Positions 26,952 to 36,631 of a stretch of 64,000 bases of DNA are shown piece after piece. Every line of letters begins with the position of its first letter. Position 1 is the first letter of the stretch. Source of the DNA: JANQPD01 sp963715655 (lineage in GTDB: Bacteria; Bacteroidota; Bacteroidia; Flavobacteriales; Schleiferiaceae); the NCBI GenBank assembly GCA_963715655.1, contig OY970262.1, forward strand, positions 2,914,001 to 2,978,000. The letters are read 5' to 3'. The position numbers and the translations under genes are program-made. The notes under the pieces were generated by a model. That model had not been told where the DNA came from. It made no database searches and saw only the letters and a program-made list of their open reading frames with translations.

Positions 26952-27770
26952 TTAATCATCGCGCCAGCGATACCTACTGGCTAAAATAAAGTAGAAACCG
27001 TAACTGATTGTACCAAAGGCAATACCACTTAAAATTAAGCGTCCGTACCAAGTATCTATAAATAAATCAAGTAAACTTTCGCCTCCGTTAGCCATGCTAC
27101 TATCTGTATTGTAAATAGATAAGGCAAAAAGTATGGCGATGATAAATAGCGCTAATGCGTAAAAGAAATACCCCGTAAATCCGCTATAGCGCGCAAATTT
27201 GGGTGCATCGTGGTGGAAGCGTTTACCGGTAAGCATAATTTTAAATTTACCTGTAAAGGCTAAATAAAATAAAGAAATAGCGTTGCCAAAAAGGGTGGCA
27301 CTTACAAAGGCGATAATCCATTTACCGTGCTCGGTATATAAATATTTAGAAAGTCCTGCTTCGTCATCAGTATAATTAAAAGTGCCGGTATAAAACTTAT
27401 ACAATTGCCAAATAGCATGTGCGCCCAAGGTTAAGTAAAAAACGAAAGGCCCAATCCAAGTTACCCGCATAAAATATCCGCCAAGGTTCTTTTTATAGCC
27501 TTCTGTATTTAGCACCATTTGCATAAACTTCCACGCAGAATAGCAAAGCAAACCAGCGGTAAGAATTACCACTACCCCTCTACCATACCAGCCAAAACTG
27601 ATGATATACTTAATTATGCTGAATAATTTAACGGGGCTGTTACCCGTACCAAAAGTGGCCATAAGAATTAGCACACCAAAAATTACGTAAACAATGCCTT
27701 TGCCTACCAAGCCAATTTGCGCCACCCGCTTTACAGCAGTGGGGTAATAGGTTGTATGATTATTATCCAA
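26952..27770 (-). CDS. DUF1206 membrane protein
   Basis: A 272-residue integral membrane protein with seven or so hydrophobic segments in repeated pairs, each preceded by a glycine-rich stretch (GLVGKGIVYVIFG, FGWYGRGVVV, FARYSGFTGYFFYAL), the three-fold pattern of DUF1206. Function unknown. It is downstream of the barrel protein by 5 bases. Confidence 0.82.
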   Translation of the reverse strand: MDNNHTTYYPTAVKRVAQIGLVGKGIVYVIFGVLILMATFGTGNSPVKLFSIIKYIISFGWYGRGVVVILTAGLLCYSAWKFMQMVLNTEGYKKNLGGYFMRVTWIGPFVFYLTLGAHAIWQLYKFYTGTFNYTDDEAGLSKYLYTEHGKWIIAFVSATLFGNAISLFYLAFTGKFKIMLTGKRFHHDAPKFARYSGFTGYFFYALALFIIAILFALSIYNTDSSMANGGESLLDLFIDTWYGRLILSGIAFGTISYGFYFILASRYRWRDD

Positions 27771-27775
27771 AAAAA

Positions 27776-28504
27776 CTAAAAATTATTAATCGGTTCGTTT
27801 TTACGACTGCGTAAAAAATTGAAGTGCACACCGAGCTGCAAACGTAGGCCATTTAAATCAGTAAGGATGGCCGGCTGCAAAGCTTCATTGAAAGATTCTC
27901 GTATCACTTTGGTTTTATTTAGGGCAGCTATTTGATAACCTGCTTTTAGATACACCCAAATAACCTCATCTAAACATAAATTTAGCTTTGCGCCAAAGCG
28001 TGTTGCATAGCCGCTTCCCTCCACATTGTACGCATCTTTAAAGTAATTTATTTGGTTGGTAAAACTCAAAACACCCACATTGGCATAAGGCCCCAATTGC
28101 ACACTTTCTGATAAGGTAAAAGCGTAATTAGCGGCCAACGAAAAATCAGCATAACGCCATTTATTAATCACGATACCCGTACTAGAAAACCCGTTTTCTG
28201 CCGTTATGGTAACATTTTCTTTTGATTGAGATGCGCGAACGTAGTTGAAAGCCAAGCCAATTTGAAAAGCATCTGTTACTAAAAAACCTACTTCGCCTCC
28301 GTAAGCAACGGCAAAACGTGAATCTTGATAAAAGCGGTGCAAATCAGTATTTTCTGGAACAGGATTAGTAAAATTGTGATACACAGCACCCGTTTGTAAC
28401 TCTACCACAAAAACACCCCTATTGCTGTTACGTAAACTATCGCCTTGCTGTGCTTGTAATTGAGCAGTAAATAAAAGTAAAAAAATGAGGCTATATCGTA
28501 ACAT
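27776..28504 (-). CDS. Outer-membrane beta-barrel protein
   Basis: A 242-residue protein with a signal peptide (ending LQAQ) followed by alternating hydrophobic strands typical of a small outer-membrane barrel (OmpW/PorV-like size), e.g. FQIGLAFNYVRAS and LRLQLGVHFNFL near the C-terminus. It has no recognisable family motif. It sits 7 bases after the acetyltransferase gene in the same direction. Confidence 0.75.
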   Translation of the reverse strand: MLRYSLIFLLLFTAQLQAQQGDSLRNSNRGVFVVELQTGAVYHNFTNPVPENTDLHRFYQDSRFAVAYGGEVGFLVTDAFQIGLAFNYVRASQSKENVTITAENGFSSTGIVINKWRYADFSLAANYAFTLSESVQLGPYANVGVLSFTNQINYFKDAYNVEGSGYATRFGAKLNLCLDEVIWVYLKAGYQIAALNKTKVIRESFNEALQPAILTDLNGLRLQLGVHFNFLRSRKNEPINNF

Positions 28505-28511
28505 GCGGTGT

Positions 28512-28793
28512 TTAACTTAAAACATCCTGCAAAGTTTTGTCCTTTGCTATTGCAGCACTTGCAAAAGGACATAATGGGAGCAATTTAATATGTTGCTCTC
28601 TAGCATTTTGTACTATAAAGCGTATAATTATTTCACCAATACCCTGCCCTCTAAAAGCATTTTCTACATGGGTATGATCAATAATCATTAAGCCTGCACC
28701 AGCCATGGTGTATGTAATTTCACCCATAAGTGTACCTTCTTTTTGCAGAAAGTAACGGCCTTTGTTCTCTCTCTTCTCTATCTCTACCTTCAT
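28512..28793 (-). CDS. Small GNAT-like N-acetyltransferase
   Basis: A 93-residue protein of the single-domain GNAT_YidC-like (YjdJ) type: the acetyl-CoA binding loop is ENAFRGQGIGEIII (Q/RxxGxG/A), followed by PLCPFAS, a hallmark of this family of very short acetyltransferases. Cytoplasmic; substrate unknown. Confidence 0.85.
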   Translation of the reverse strand: MKVEIEKRENKGRYFLQKEGTLMGEITYTMAGAGLMIIDHTHVENAFRGQGIGEIIIRFIVQNAREQHIKLLPLCPFASAAIAKDKTLQDVLS

Positions 28794-28814
28794 ACGGTAA
28801 ATGTAAAAAAGGAT

Positions 28815-29291
28815 TTATAAAATTGTGTAAATCAGATATAAAGTTATTCCTAAATATATGACCCAAAAAGGCTTGGTTTCTTCAGGATTACTGCCAAACA
28901 TACATTTGGTGAGCTTAAAAAGCACGCCTCTATTTTTGGCCACCCAATTATATAGTTCATCGGAAAAACGCTGAAAGTAGGGTTTGCTCGCATACCAAGC
29001 GTCAAGAAAACGCCAAAAACTTTTACCATACGTAAAACTGCGGTAAGCCGAACGTGGTCCTGAAAAAACCTGCCCACTTGGTTCAATTAAACGGCTGGCT
29101 TCTTTAAAGTGAATTTCCGGAATGTCTTCAAACCTTTCAGCTGCCGTTTGATAGGGCTCATAGTTAATTTGCTCCTTGGTAATTTTTTTCCAACGAGTAG
29201 TCCAATACGCACAAAAACCGCAATTTCCATCCCAAACCATTAGGGGTTTAGCTTGGGGTGGAAACGCGGTTTTTTCTATTTTTTGAAACAA
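28815..29291 (-). CDS. DCC-family thiol-disulfide oxidoreductase (DUF393)
   Basis: A 158-residue protein with the signature MVWDGNCGFCAYW (DxxCxxC) and a thioredoxin-like fold; the family is named for this Asp-Cys-Cys motif. The C-terminus carries a hydrophobic segment (YLGITLYLIYTIL). Function poorly known. It is 26 bases downstream of the SDR-like gene. Confidence 0.88.
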   Translation of the reverse strand: MFQKIEKTAFPPQAKPLMVWDGNCGFCAYWTTRWKKITKEQINYEPYQTAAERFEDIPEIHFKEASRLIEPSGQVFSGPRSAYRSFTYGKSFWRFLDAWYASKPYFQRFSDELYNWVAKNRGVLFKLTKCMFGSNPEETKPFWVIYLGITLYLIYTIL

Positions 29292-29317
29292 TTTGCCTGA
29301 TTTTAAGCAAATATACC

Positions 29318-29968
29318 TTAGCCTTCTAAAGCAGCAAGTGCTTTTGGAATGGGCACCTCACCGTCTAGTAATTCAATTACTTTTTTATTCATGCTTCGGT
29401 CAGCAATTATTTGAGTAATTACGTTCGCTACATTATCACGACTAATATCCCTAGGCTCTGATACCTCTAAAGCTTCTGCCGCCATTATGTTTCCGCTGCC
29501 ATGCTCATCTGTAAGGCGGCCAGGGCGTAAAATTGTATAATCTAATCCACTTTGCACCAAATGCTGATCTGCTTCTGATTTAGCTATAAAATACTGACGC
29601 ATATCCTCACCCATTTCAGAAGCACGGTTTGCACCTAATGCACTTACCATTATAAAATGTTTTGTTCTGTGCTTTTTAGCTTCATCAATAGATTTGCGCG
29701 CGCCTTGTAAATCAATGGCTACGGTTTTTTCTTGACTAGTGCCGGCACCACTCCCGGCAGTAAATATTACTACATCTGGTTTGTGTTCAAACACAGGACT
29801 TAAATCTTTCTCTAAATCACCAAGCACGGGAGTTACATGCTTCTTTTCAAACTGTGCTTTTTGCTCCTCTTTGCGCACCATAGCCAACACCTCATGTTGG
29901 TGTTGCGCTAATTTGCTTACAAGTTTTTTACCAATTTTACCATTGGCTCCAATTATTAAAATTTTCAT
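29318..29968 (-). CDS. NAD(P)-binding atypical short-chain reductase-like protein
   Basis: A 216-residue Rossmann protein of the NAD(P)H-binding (YwnB/YhfK-like) family. The dinucleotide loop is LIIGANGKIGKKL, with the later MVSALGANRASEM (catalytic-site-like stretch) and DYTILRPGRLTDE, conserved in atypical SDRs. No canonical YxxxK. It probably acts as a sugar-epimerase-like or redox sensor; substrate unknown. It is downstream of the small lipoprotein gene, but a terminator lies between, so probably a separate transcript. Confidence 0.88.
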   Translation of the reverse strand: MKILIIGANGKIGKKLVSKLAQHQHEVLAMVRKEEQKAQFEKKHVTPVLGDLEKDLSPVFEHKPDVVIFTAGSGAGTSQEKTVAIDLQGARKSIDEAKKHRTKHFIMVSALGANRASEMGEDMRQYFIAKSEADQHLVQSGLDYTILRPGRLTDEHGSGNIMAAEALEVSEPRDISRDNVANVITQIIADRSMNKKVIELLDGEVPIPKALAALEG

Positions 29969-30004
29969 GATATTATATTTTTTAATTTAAAATTTAGTCG
30001 AAAA

Positions 30005-30029
30005 AAAACCACGTTTGAAACGTGGTTTT
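30005..30029 (-). terminator. Intrinsic terminator of the small lipoprotein gene
   Basis: A perfect 10-bp stem (AAAACCACGT / ACGTGGTTTT) around a 5-base loop, with a run of T on the minus strand reading out of it (forward strand shows a run of eight A at 30001-30008). It lies about 20 bases downstream of the end of the minus-strand gene at 30049. Confidence 0.85.
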
Positions 30030-30048
30030 GTTCATGCCTACTGCATAT

Positions 30049-30285
30049 TTATTTATCATCATCTAAATCAATGTCGGTAGAAATACCGCCACTCACTTTT
30101 CCATCTTTGTCAACATTCGCATCAATTTTCATATTGTTGCTTTCATCTGCTGTTTCTACAGGTGCAGGATCTGGAGCTTCTTGCTCAATTACCACGGGAT
30201 CAGCTTTTTCTTCTGAATTACTGCAAGAAACAACAGTCATTAGTCCCATTGCGGCTACTAAGCCAAACATTACTTTTTTCATCAC
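30049..30285 (-). CDS. Small acidic lipoprotein
   Basis: A 78-residue protein: signal peptide ending VVSC (Cys21) with the lipobox, then a very acidic mature part of about 57 residues (repeated Glu/Asp, DTDIDLDDDK at the end). A second possible start is the next Met. Followed by a strong terminator, so it is a self-contained transcript. Function unknown. Confidence 0.72.
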   Translation of the reverse strand: MMKKVMFGLVAAMGLMTVVSCSNSEEKADPVVIEQEAPDPAPVETADESNNMKIDANVDKDGKVSGGISTDIDLDDDK

Positions 30286-30578
30286 CTATTATTTTGGTTA
30301 TGATTTTATAAACTTGTAAATGCTCGTTTTGTTTAACTCTAAAGGTTTGGGAGTAATTTCCTCCATCTCTTCCTGCATCAATCTTTTCTAAAACTTCCAT
30401 TTGCTTTTAGATTCTTGATGAATGATGTTATATACTATGGTGCGGAACATGATGGGGAAATTTTGTGTTCTGTTGATTTAGTGTGCATAATGCTATTGGA
30501 GCATTACACCATCATATACGTAGGAATTAGACGACCGGTTGATTTTAATTGATAAAAGGTTTTAACTTAATAAAATTT

Positions 30579-31166
30579 ATGAGTGTATTATTTAAAGGTA
30601 TTGCAGAGCCTCGCATAAAGCGAATTTTTAATGAAGTGTTAGACAATTATCCGGAACTGAAAAAGCATAATTTGATTTTACGGCAAAGAGAAATGCCTAA
30701 AACCACTATGCGCGCGCAACCTAAAATGCGCAGTTTTTTTAAAACCGAAACCGTATATGAAGTGGAGCTCAGTAATAATGTAGATTTAGATGATGTAGTA
30801 AAAATTAAAGAAGTGCCCGATGATGTGCTTAAGGGATGGTTTGCCCATGAACTTGGCCATGTAATGGATTATTTAGGCCGAAGTTTTTTTGGAATGATTT
30901 GGTTTGGCTTTCGATATGTAGTTTCTAAAAAATTTAGAATACGTACAGAGCATGAAGCGGATAAAATTGCTATTAAATATGGAATGGCAGAAGATATTCT
31001 TAGAACCAAACGCTATATTCTAGAGCATAGCGGCTTACCGGAAAAATACAAAGCACGCATTAAAAAATATTATATGAGTGCCGCAGATGTAAAGCAACTA
31101 TTTAAGGCTGAAGAACATGCAGAACTTAAAATGGACAGCGTTGAAATTTTAAAACCCAAGTTATAA
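30579..31166 (+). CDS. Putative zinc metallopeptidase (HELGH)
   Basis: A 195-residue protein with the zincin motif WFAHELGHVMDYLG (HExxH about residue 85-95), a hydrophobic patch (FFGMIWFGFRYV) that may be one membrane-associated helix, and a downstream RTEHEADKIAIK whose acidic residue is a plausible third zinc ligand. The longer frame begins with TTG at 30549; I chose the ATG at 30579. No signal peptide. It resembles small, soluble M-like peptidases that I cannot place in a named family. Confidence 0.72.
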   Translation: MSVLFKGIAEPRIKRIFNEVLDNYPELKKHNLILRQREMPKTTMRAQPKMRSFFKTETVYEVELSNNVDLDDVVKIKEVPDDVLKGWFAHELGHVMDYLGRSFFGMIWFGFRYVVSKKFRIRTEHEADKIAIKYGMAEDILRTKRYILEHSGLPEKYKARIKKYYMSAADVKQLFKAEEHAELKMDSVEILKPKL

Positions 31167-31256
31167 TACCCATTGTTGTAAAAATGCACAATGTAGTATG
31201 ACGAGAGATGTTTTAAAAAGCGTTTATGCGGCTTTCAAAAAACGATTTGCTAAAAG

Positions 31257-32123
31257 TTATGCCGGAAAGGTTTTTAATGCCATATTATAGGATGACTCAA
31301 AGGCCAGCGCATTTAAGCCACTTTCTATCTTATGCTCATTTGCATAGGTTATAACTTTTTCAGTAGGCATATTTCCCACTAATGCATCTGCGGCCATGGG
31401 GCAACCGCCTAAACCTTTTATGGCCGAATCAAACCTACGGCAACCACTTTTATACGCTGCATCTACTTTTTCGCGCCAAGTATTAGGCGTTGTATGCAGA
31501 TGCGCACCAAATTCTACTTGCGGAAAAGCTTTTATTAAATTGCTAAATAAGTACGTAATATTTTCAGGATTTGAAGTCCCTATGGTATCTGATAAAGAAA
31601 TAATACGCGCACCCATATTAGATACTTTTTCCGTCCATTTTTCCACCACGTCCACACTCCAAGCTTCTCGATAAGGGTTACCAAAACCCATAGATAAATA
31701 CACCACCACCTCCTTATTTTTTTGCGCAGCTTTATTTATAATATTTCCTAAAAGCACGCGTGATTCAGCAATTGTTTTATTGGTATTACGCTTTTGAAAA
31801 ATTTCTGAAATAGAAAATGGATACCCTAAATAATCAATCTCTTCAAATTTTAAAGCGTCTGAAGCACCACGTTCATTAGCCACTATGGCCAAAAGTTTTG
31901 TATTGGTTTTAGATAAATCTAAACCCTGCAAAACCATAGAAGTGTCGCGCAATTGCGGAATAGCCTTGGGTGAAACAAAACTTCCAAAATCAAGCGTATC
32001 AAAACCAACTTGCAACAAGCTGTTTATATAGTCAATTTTTTGTGCCGTAGGAATATACTCATGTATGCCTTGCATGGCATCTCTTGGGCATTCCACTACT
32101 TTTAGTTGGGAGTTAGTTTTCAC
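31257..32123 (-). CDS. Hydroxymethylglutaryl-CoA lyase family enzyme
   Basis: A 288-residue TIM-barrel enzyme of the HMGL-like (Claisen) family, which cleaves HMG-CoA to acetoacetate and acetyl-CoA. VECPRDAMQG matches the substrate/metal region, FGSFVSPKAIPQL carries conserved residues, SLSDTIGTSNP and FGAHLHTTPN the metal-binding histidines, and GLGGCPMAADALVGN the family signature loop with the catalytic Cys. Probably leucine degradation. Lies next to a symporter, with a gap of 41 bases on the same strand. Confidence 0.9.
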   Translation of the reverse strand: MKTNSQLKVVECPRDAMQGIHEYIPTAQKIDYINSLLQVGFDTLDFGSFVSPKAIPQLRDTSMVLQGLDLSKTNTKLLAIVANERGASDALKFEEIDYLGYPFSISEIFQKRNTNKTIAESRVLLGNIINKAAQKNKEVVVYLSMGFGNPYREAWSVDVVEKWTEKVSNMGARIISLSDTIGTSNPENITYLFSNLIKAFPQVEFGAHLHTTPNTWREKVDAAYKSGCRRFDSAIKGLGGCPMAADALVGNMPTEKVITYANEHKIESGLNALAFESSYNMALKTFPA

Positions 32124-32164
32124 GCAGTCAAAAATTTTTATGCAAAGTAAATCAAATGTATTGG

Positions 32165-33889
32165 TTAGCTTAAATACTGTTTTTTACTAGGCGTAATGCC
32201 TTGAAATAGGAAGGCAATTAACACCACTAAAACGCAACCAATTACATTGTACCAAAGGTATTCTACATTAATTTCTTTAAAAAATGGCCATTTATATTGA
32301 TTGCCAAAATGTAGCAATAGCACAAAAATTTCTCCTACCAAAGCAGCAAAAAATATGGCTTTCCCTTTAATACTCTTAATAAAAAAGGCAACTAAAAAAA
32401 TACCCAAAATAGTTCCGTAAAACAAAGAACCTAAGAGATTTACCATTTCAATAAGGTTATCAAACAAATCAGCCAAAAGTGCAAAACCAATGGCTATACA
32501 CCCCCATAAAACCGTAAGTATTTTAGATGCGTATAACTGTTGCTTTTCGGTAGCATTAGGACTTACCAAACGTTGATAAAAATCTACAAAAGTAGTTGTG
32601 GCCAGAGCGTTTAGCTCACTACTAGTGCTACTCATAGCCGCAGAAAATATAAGTGCGATGATTAAGCCTACCACGCCAATGGGTAAAAAATCCATTACAA
32701 AAGTTAGAAAGACGTAGTTGGTATCTTTTACTTTAAAATCAGCATTACTGGTCAGTAGCAACTCTTTTACTTCGGTGCGCAACGCCTTATCTTTTTCCAC
32801 CGCTGCCACAAATTTCTGGCGGCTTACTTCTACATTTCGGTTTTCGCTTAAAGCGAAAGCATACTCCGTTCTTACCGACTGTAAAATTTCATAATGTGCA
32901 TCATAATTGACTTGTAAGGTGTTTAATTCATCAGCATATTGCGTTTCCGACAGATTTTCAATGGCCACTTTATTGAAGAAAATTGGTGGTTGTACAAACA
33001 AATAGAATACAAAAACAAGTACACCAATAAACAGTATAAAAAACTGCATGGGTACTTTTAGCAGTGCGTTAAAAATTAATCCTAAACGGCTTTCTTTTAA
33101 ACTACTGCCCGTTAAGTAGCGCTGTACTTGGCTTTGATCAGTACCAAAATAAGATAACGCTAAAAAAAAACCACCGGTAAGCCCACTCCAAACGGTGTAG
33201 CGTTCGTTAAAATCAAAATTAAAATCTAGGGCATCTAACCTACCGGTTGCACCGGCCATTTCCATAGCATTTCCAAACGTAGTGAACTCTCCAATTTTTT
33301 GCAACAACAATACAAAGGCCAATACTAATCCTAATAAAATAACGGCCATTTGCCATTTTTGAGTAATACTTACCGCTTTGGTACCGCCACTTACCGTGTA
33401 AATTACTACCAAAGAGCCCACAAATAGTATGGTGAGATTTAAATCCCAACCCAACAAAGTACTGAGAATTATAGCGGGTGCAAAAATGGTTATACCTGCT
33501 GCTAAACCGCGTTGCACAAGAAATAAAAAGGCAGCCAATAACCTAGTGTTAAGGTCAAATCGTTTTTCTAAAAACTCATATGCAGTAGTTACACTGAGTT
33601 TGTAATAGATGGGTAGGATAAACGCACAGATAAAAATAATGGCCAATGGTAAACCAAAGTAAAATTGCACAAAACCCAAGCCTGACTCATACCCTAAACC
33701 TGGAGCACTTAAAAAAGTAATGGCACTTGCTTGAGTGGCCATTACTGAAAGGCCAATGGTAAACCAATTCATGTTTTTGGCACCGCCCACAAAATCTTTT
33801 ACGCCACTATTTTTTCTAGTTTGCCAAGTACCATAAGCTACTATTAAAAGTAAGGTGCCAAAAAGCACTATCCAATCTACCGTATGCAT
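32165..33889 (-). CDS. Sodium:solute symporter (SSS family)
   Basis: A 574-residue transporter with about 13 membrane segments. The N-terminus runs MHTVDWIVLFGTLLLIV, followed by GGAKNMNWFTIGLSVMATQ and SAITFLSAPG, typical sodium-site and substrate regions of the solute:sodium symporter family; ALSYFGTDQSQVQRYL is the family signature. A hydrophilic insertion of about 80 residues (roughly 300-385, ESEL/NYDAHYEI...) lies between membrane segments, as in many Bacteroidota members. I chose the start at 33889; a second ATG 24 bases upstream is possible. Substrate unknown; the Na+-NQR in the same window could supply the sodium gradient. Confidence 0.87.
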   Translation of the reverse strand: MHTVDWIVLFGTLLLIVAYGTWQTRKNSGVKDFVGGAKNMNWFTIGLSVMATQASAITFLSAPGLGYESGLGFVQFYFGLPLAIIFICAFILPIYYKLSVTTAYEFLEKRFDLNTRLLAAFLFLVQRGLAAGITIFAPAIILSTLLGWDLNLTILFVGSLVVIYTVSGGTKAVSITQKWQMAVILLGLVLAFVLLLQKIGEFTTFGNAMEMAGATGRLDALDFNFDFNERYTVWSGLTGGFFLALSYFGTDQSQVQRYLTGSSLKESRLGLIFNALLKVPMQFFILFIGVLVFVFYLFVQPPIFFNKVAIENLSETQYADELNTLQVNYDAHYEILQSVRTEYAFALSENRNVEVSRQKFVAAVEKDKALRTEVKELLLTSNADFKVKDTNYVFLTFVMDFLPIGVVGLIIALIFSAAMSSTSSELNALATTTFVDFYQRLVSPNATEKQQLYASKILTVLWGCIAIGFALLADLFDNLIEMVNLLGSLFYGTILGIFLVAFFIKSIKGKAIFFAALVGEIFVLLLHFGNQYKWPFFKEINVEYLWYNVIGCVLVVLIAFLFQGITPSKKQYLS

Positions 33890-33995
33890 TAAGCGTAATA
33901 AATAGTTATGCAATAATAAAGGGCTATTTGCAAAAGCAATACTGCTAGTACAAATAAGTACAATCTATTCCAGTTTTTAAAAAATTTACGCGCCA

Positions 33996-36452
33996 TCAAG
34001 GTTTTGGTTTATAGCTAAGCAAGTTTGCTAATAAGCGGTAAGCTCCGGGTACACCGGCCGGTAATTCTCTAAAAAATGAAATTCCCGTGTATATAAAAGC
34101 GCCTTTTCCATAATCCGCCACTATCAGTCCGCCCAACAAATCTTCTTCGCTAGCATCATGCCAAGCTAAAGGTGTTTTATAGGCAGCATCCCATTCACCG
34201 GCAAAATAAAGTCCACGCTCCTGCACCCAAACGTCAAAATCTTTTTGCGTAATTTTATTTGGCTTGTTTAAAACCGGATGTTCAGGAGCCGTAAATTTTA
34301 CCTCAGCATTCTCCTCCGTTACACGGTCGCGGCTAAGTTGAAAAGGATATGGGCCAATATCAGTGCTGGTTAAATCGCGAGAACGCGTATTATATTGTAC
34401 TACAAAAGTACCTCCATTATTCACGTATTCCATTAAAATAGACTTCACATTGGCAAGCCAAACTTCTGTATTATAAGCTCTTATACCGGTAATAATAGCT
34501 CGGTAGTTTTTCAATTCAAAGGTTCGGATATCGTTTTCATCCAAAATATCTACTTCATAACCCATTTGCCTAATGGCATCCGCTACTTTATCTCCCGCAC
34601 CCGGAATGTACCCAACAAGTGCCCCTTTTTTTAGCAATGGCATACTCACCAATTTTGGCTTGGTAGGGTTTAAAACAATCCGTTTATCAATATGCGGATA
34701 TGCCAATTCGGTAAGACTCATTAGCTGTTCCCCGTTTCCGTAGGTAATATTTAAATAGGCCACAGCATTGCTATCTAAAGGTGTAATGTTTAGGGTAACG
34801 GTTTTTTTACCACCTGCTGCTATAATAAAAGTTTGCGGCTCTATAATAAAGCCTTGTGCCTCCGCCTTTACGGTAACCTCAGCATTAGCGGTATTTTCTA
34901 CATTTAAAATTAGCGGCTTCTTAATTTTGGAGGTAAAGATCAAATTATCTTCGGCTACAGAACCCAGTACTGCGGGTAAAATAGCAACCGGACGCTCAAT
35001 TTCACCCTCTACCCTATCAGAATATTTATACCTAACGGGCACGGTAATTTCAAAGGTTTGCTGCATAATGGTGATACTAAACAGAGCGCTAAGTACCGGA
35101 TCGTTTTCGGGTTTGGCTAAATTACCTTTACCGGCCACCGTAAATAAATTTTCATATTCATTTACCAACCAATAAGGCTGACTGCTAAGCCCTTGCGGGA
35201 TTAAAATCTTCGCTTCCTTTTTAAGTAAATTATTATTTAGAGAATCACCATATTCCAAACTAACTAATAGCTTTTTAGCTAGCACAAATGCTGCATTAAA
35301 CGTAGCATTTAAGCCCAAGCGGTCTATCACTTCCAAAGAAAGTTTTAGTGAATCACCCGGGCTTACATATTCTTTTTCTCCAAGTGCTTCCACACGAATC
35401 CCGGAAGCTAGCAAAATCAATTTATTTACCTCTTCAAAAAAGTACTTTCGGGCGCGATCTTCCATTATTTTATCACCTAAAGTGCGCAATTCAAAAAGCA
35501 TTTTTAAGCTGTTTTGTGGTGCATTTGGTTTAAAGATTTTTTTAATGGCCAGCAGTTTTTTATCTATTTCCTTCGCTCCAAAGTCGGCCCATGTTTTTGG
35601 TAACCCTTCAAATATGGAACCCGTTGCCTTGCTGCCGGCTACATACATTAAATATTCGTTTTCTAAACCGCGCGCTATGGAAACACCAAAACCTTGGCTC
35701 TTATGCTGCGTGCGGCTTAGCGAAGCAAGTTCATTATATGATTGTCCTAAATTTGCATCATAGCCCCCTACATCTACCCTAATATAATCGTTGGTGTTTT
35801 TGTACAAGCTGTCTAAAGGCAATCCCCACCAAGTGCTGGTATTCCAATACAATCGGCTGGGCTGCCACACCTTAACATCAGCGGAGAGTTGCTCCGTTTT
35901 ATAGCTTTCGTCATTGGCTAATTCAAAGGCTTCTTTAGTCAAAATTGCAGATGCGGTATGATGTCCGTGCCCCGCCCGCGCATCAGGTGGAAAGCGGGTA
36001 ATAATTACGTGTGGCTGAAATTTGCGAATTACGTAAACCACATCGCTTAGCACCTCGGCTTTGTTCCATTTTTCAAACGTTTCATCGGCTGTTTTAGAAT
36101 ATCCGAAATCTACCGCTCGGGTAAAAAACTGTTTACCTCCATCAATGGTGCGGGCTTGCATTAATTCTTGTGTGCGCAATACACCTAGTTTTTCACTTAA
36201 CTCATCGCCTATTAAATTTTGTCCGCCATCACCGCGCGTTAAGCTCAAATAAGCCGTTTCTGCACCAACGCTGTTAGATAAATAACTTATTAAGCGGGTG
36301 TTTTCATCATCAGGATGTGCGGCTATATAAAGTACGCGTGTGGTATTTTGCACCTTACCCAAAGTATGTATTATTTTGCTGCTTTGCGCAGATAAGGTGC
36401 TTATTAATAAAAAGCTAGCGAAAAAAAATCCGTACTTAACAAGTAATTTCAT
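33996..36452 (-). CDS. PIG-L family deacetylase
   Basis: An 818-residue secreted protein. Signal peptide about 1-22 (ending TLSAQ), then the LmbE/PIG-L deacetylase domain with the metal motif AAHPDDEN at about 45-52 and the second histidine set in GHGHHTASA; the long C-terminal part has beta-sandwich-like and glutamine amidotransferase-like segments (IITGIRAYNTE, VVQYNTRS). Homologous proteins are exported deacetylases acting on N-acetyl sugars or glycans; the substrate is not known. The start was set at the ATG at 36452, where the signal peptide begins; the longer frame adds 18 residues. Confidence 0.88.
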   Translation of the reverse strand: MKLLVKYGFFFASFLLISTLSAQSSKIIHTLGKVQNTTRVLYIAAHPDDENTRLISYLSNSVGAETAYLSLTRGDGGQNLIGDELSEKLGVLRTQELMQARTIDGGKQFFTRAVDFGYSKTADETFEKWNKAEVLSDVVYVIRKFQPHVIITRFPPDARAGHGHHTASAILTKEAFELANDESYKTEQLSADVKVWQPSRLYWNTSTWWGLPLDSLYKNTNDYIRVDVGGYDANLGQSYNELASLSRTQHKSQGFGVSIARGLENEYLMYVAGSKATGSIFEGLPKTWADFGAKEIDKKLLAIKKIFKPNAPQNSLKMLFELRTLGDKIMEDRARKYFFEEVNKLILLASGIRVEALGEKEYVSPGDSLKLSLEVIDRLGLNATFNAAFVLAKKLLVSLEYGDSLNNNLLKKEAKILIPQGLSSQPYWLVNEYENLFTVAGKGNLAKPENDPVLSALFSITIMQQTFEITVPVRYKYSDRVEGEIERPVAILPAVLGSVAEDNLIFTSKIKKPLILNVENTANAEVTVKAEAQGFIIEPQTFIIAAGGKKTVTLNITPLDSNAVAYLNITYGNGEQLMSLTELAYPHIDKRIVLNPTKPKLVSMPLLKKGALVGYIPGAGDKVADAIRQMGYEVDILDENDIRTFELKNYRAIITGIRAYNTEVWLANVKSILMEYVNNGGTFVVQYNTRSRDLTSTDIGPYPFQLSRDRVTEENAEVKFTAPEHPVLNKPNKITQKDFDVWVQERGLYFAGEWDAAYKTPLAWHDASEEDLLGGLIVADYGKGAFIYTGISFFRELPAGVPGAYRLLANLLSYKPKP

Positions 36453-36631
36453 GCAGTTTGTTTCTGGTAAAATTGATAGCGGGCTAAGGTAAGCACCACC
36501 GAACAACCTTTCTAAACTGCACGTTAATCATCTTCGTATGTTCTTATAGGAAATGTGAATACCGTGTTAGGTGTATGACATCTTATTACCGGAAATAACG
36601 TAATTTTAACATCTTTAAAAATCACATATAT

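Noticed and set aside
28850..29086. Second minus-strand frame in the DCC-family gene region
   Set aside because: Entirely inside the DUF393 gene in another frame; no recognisable product.
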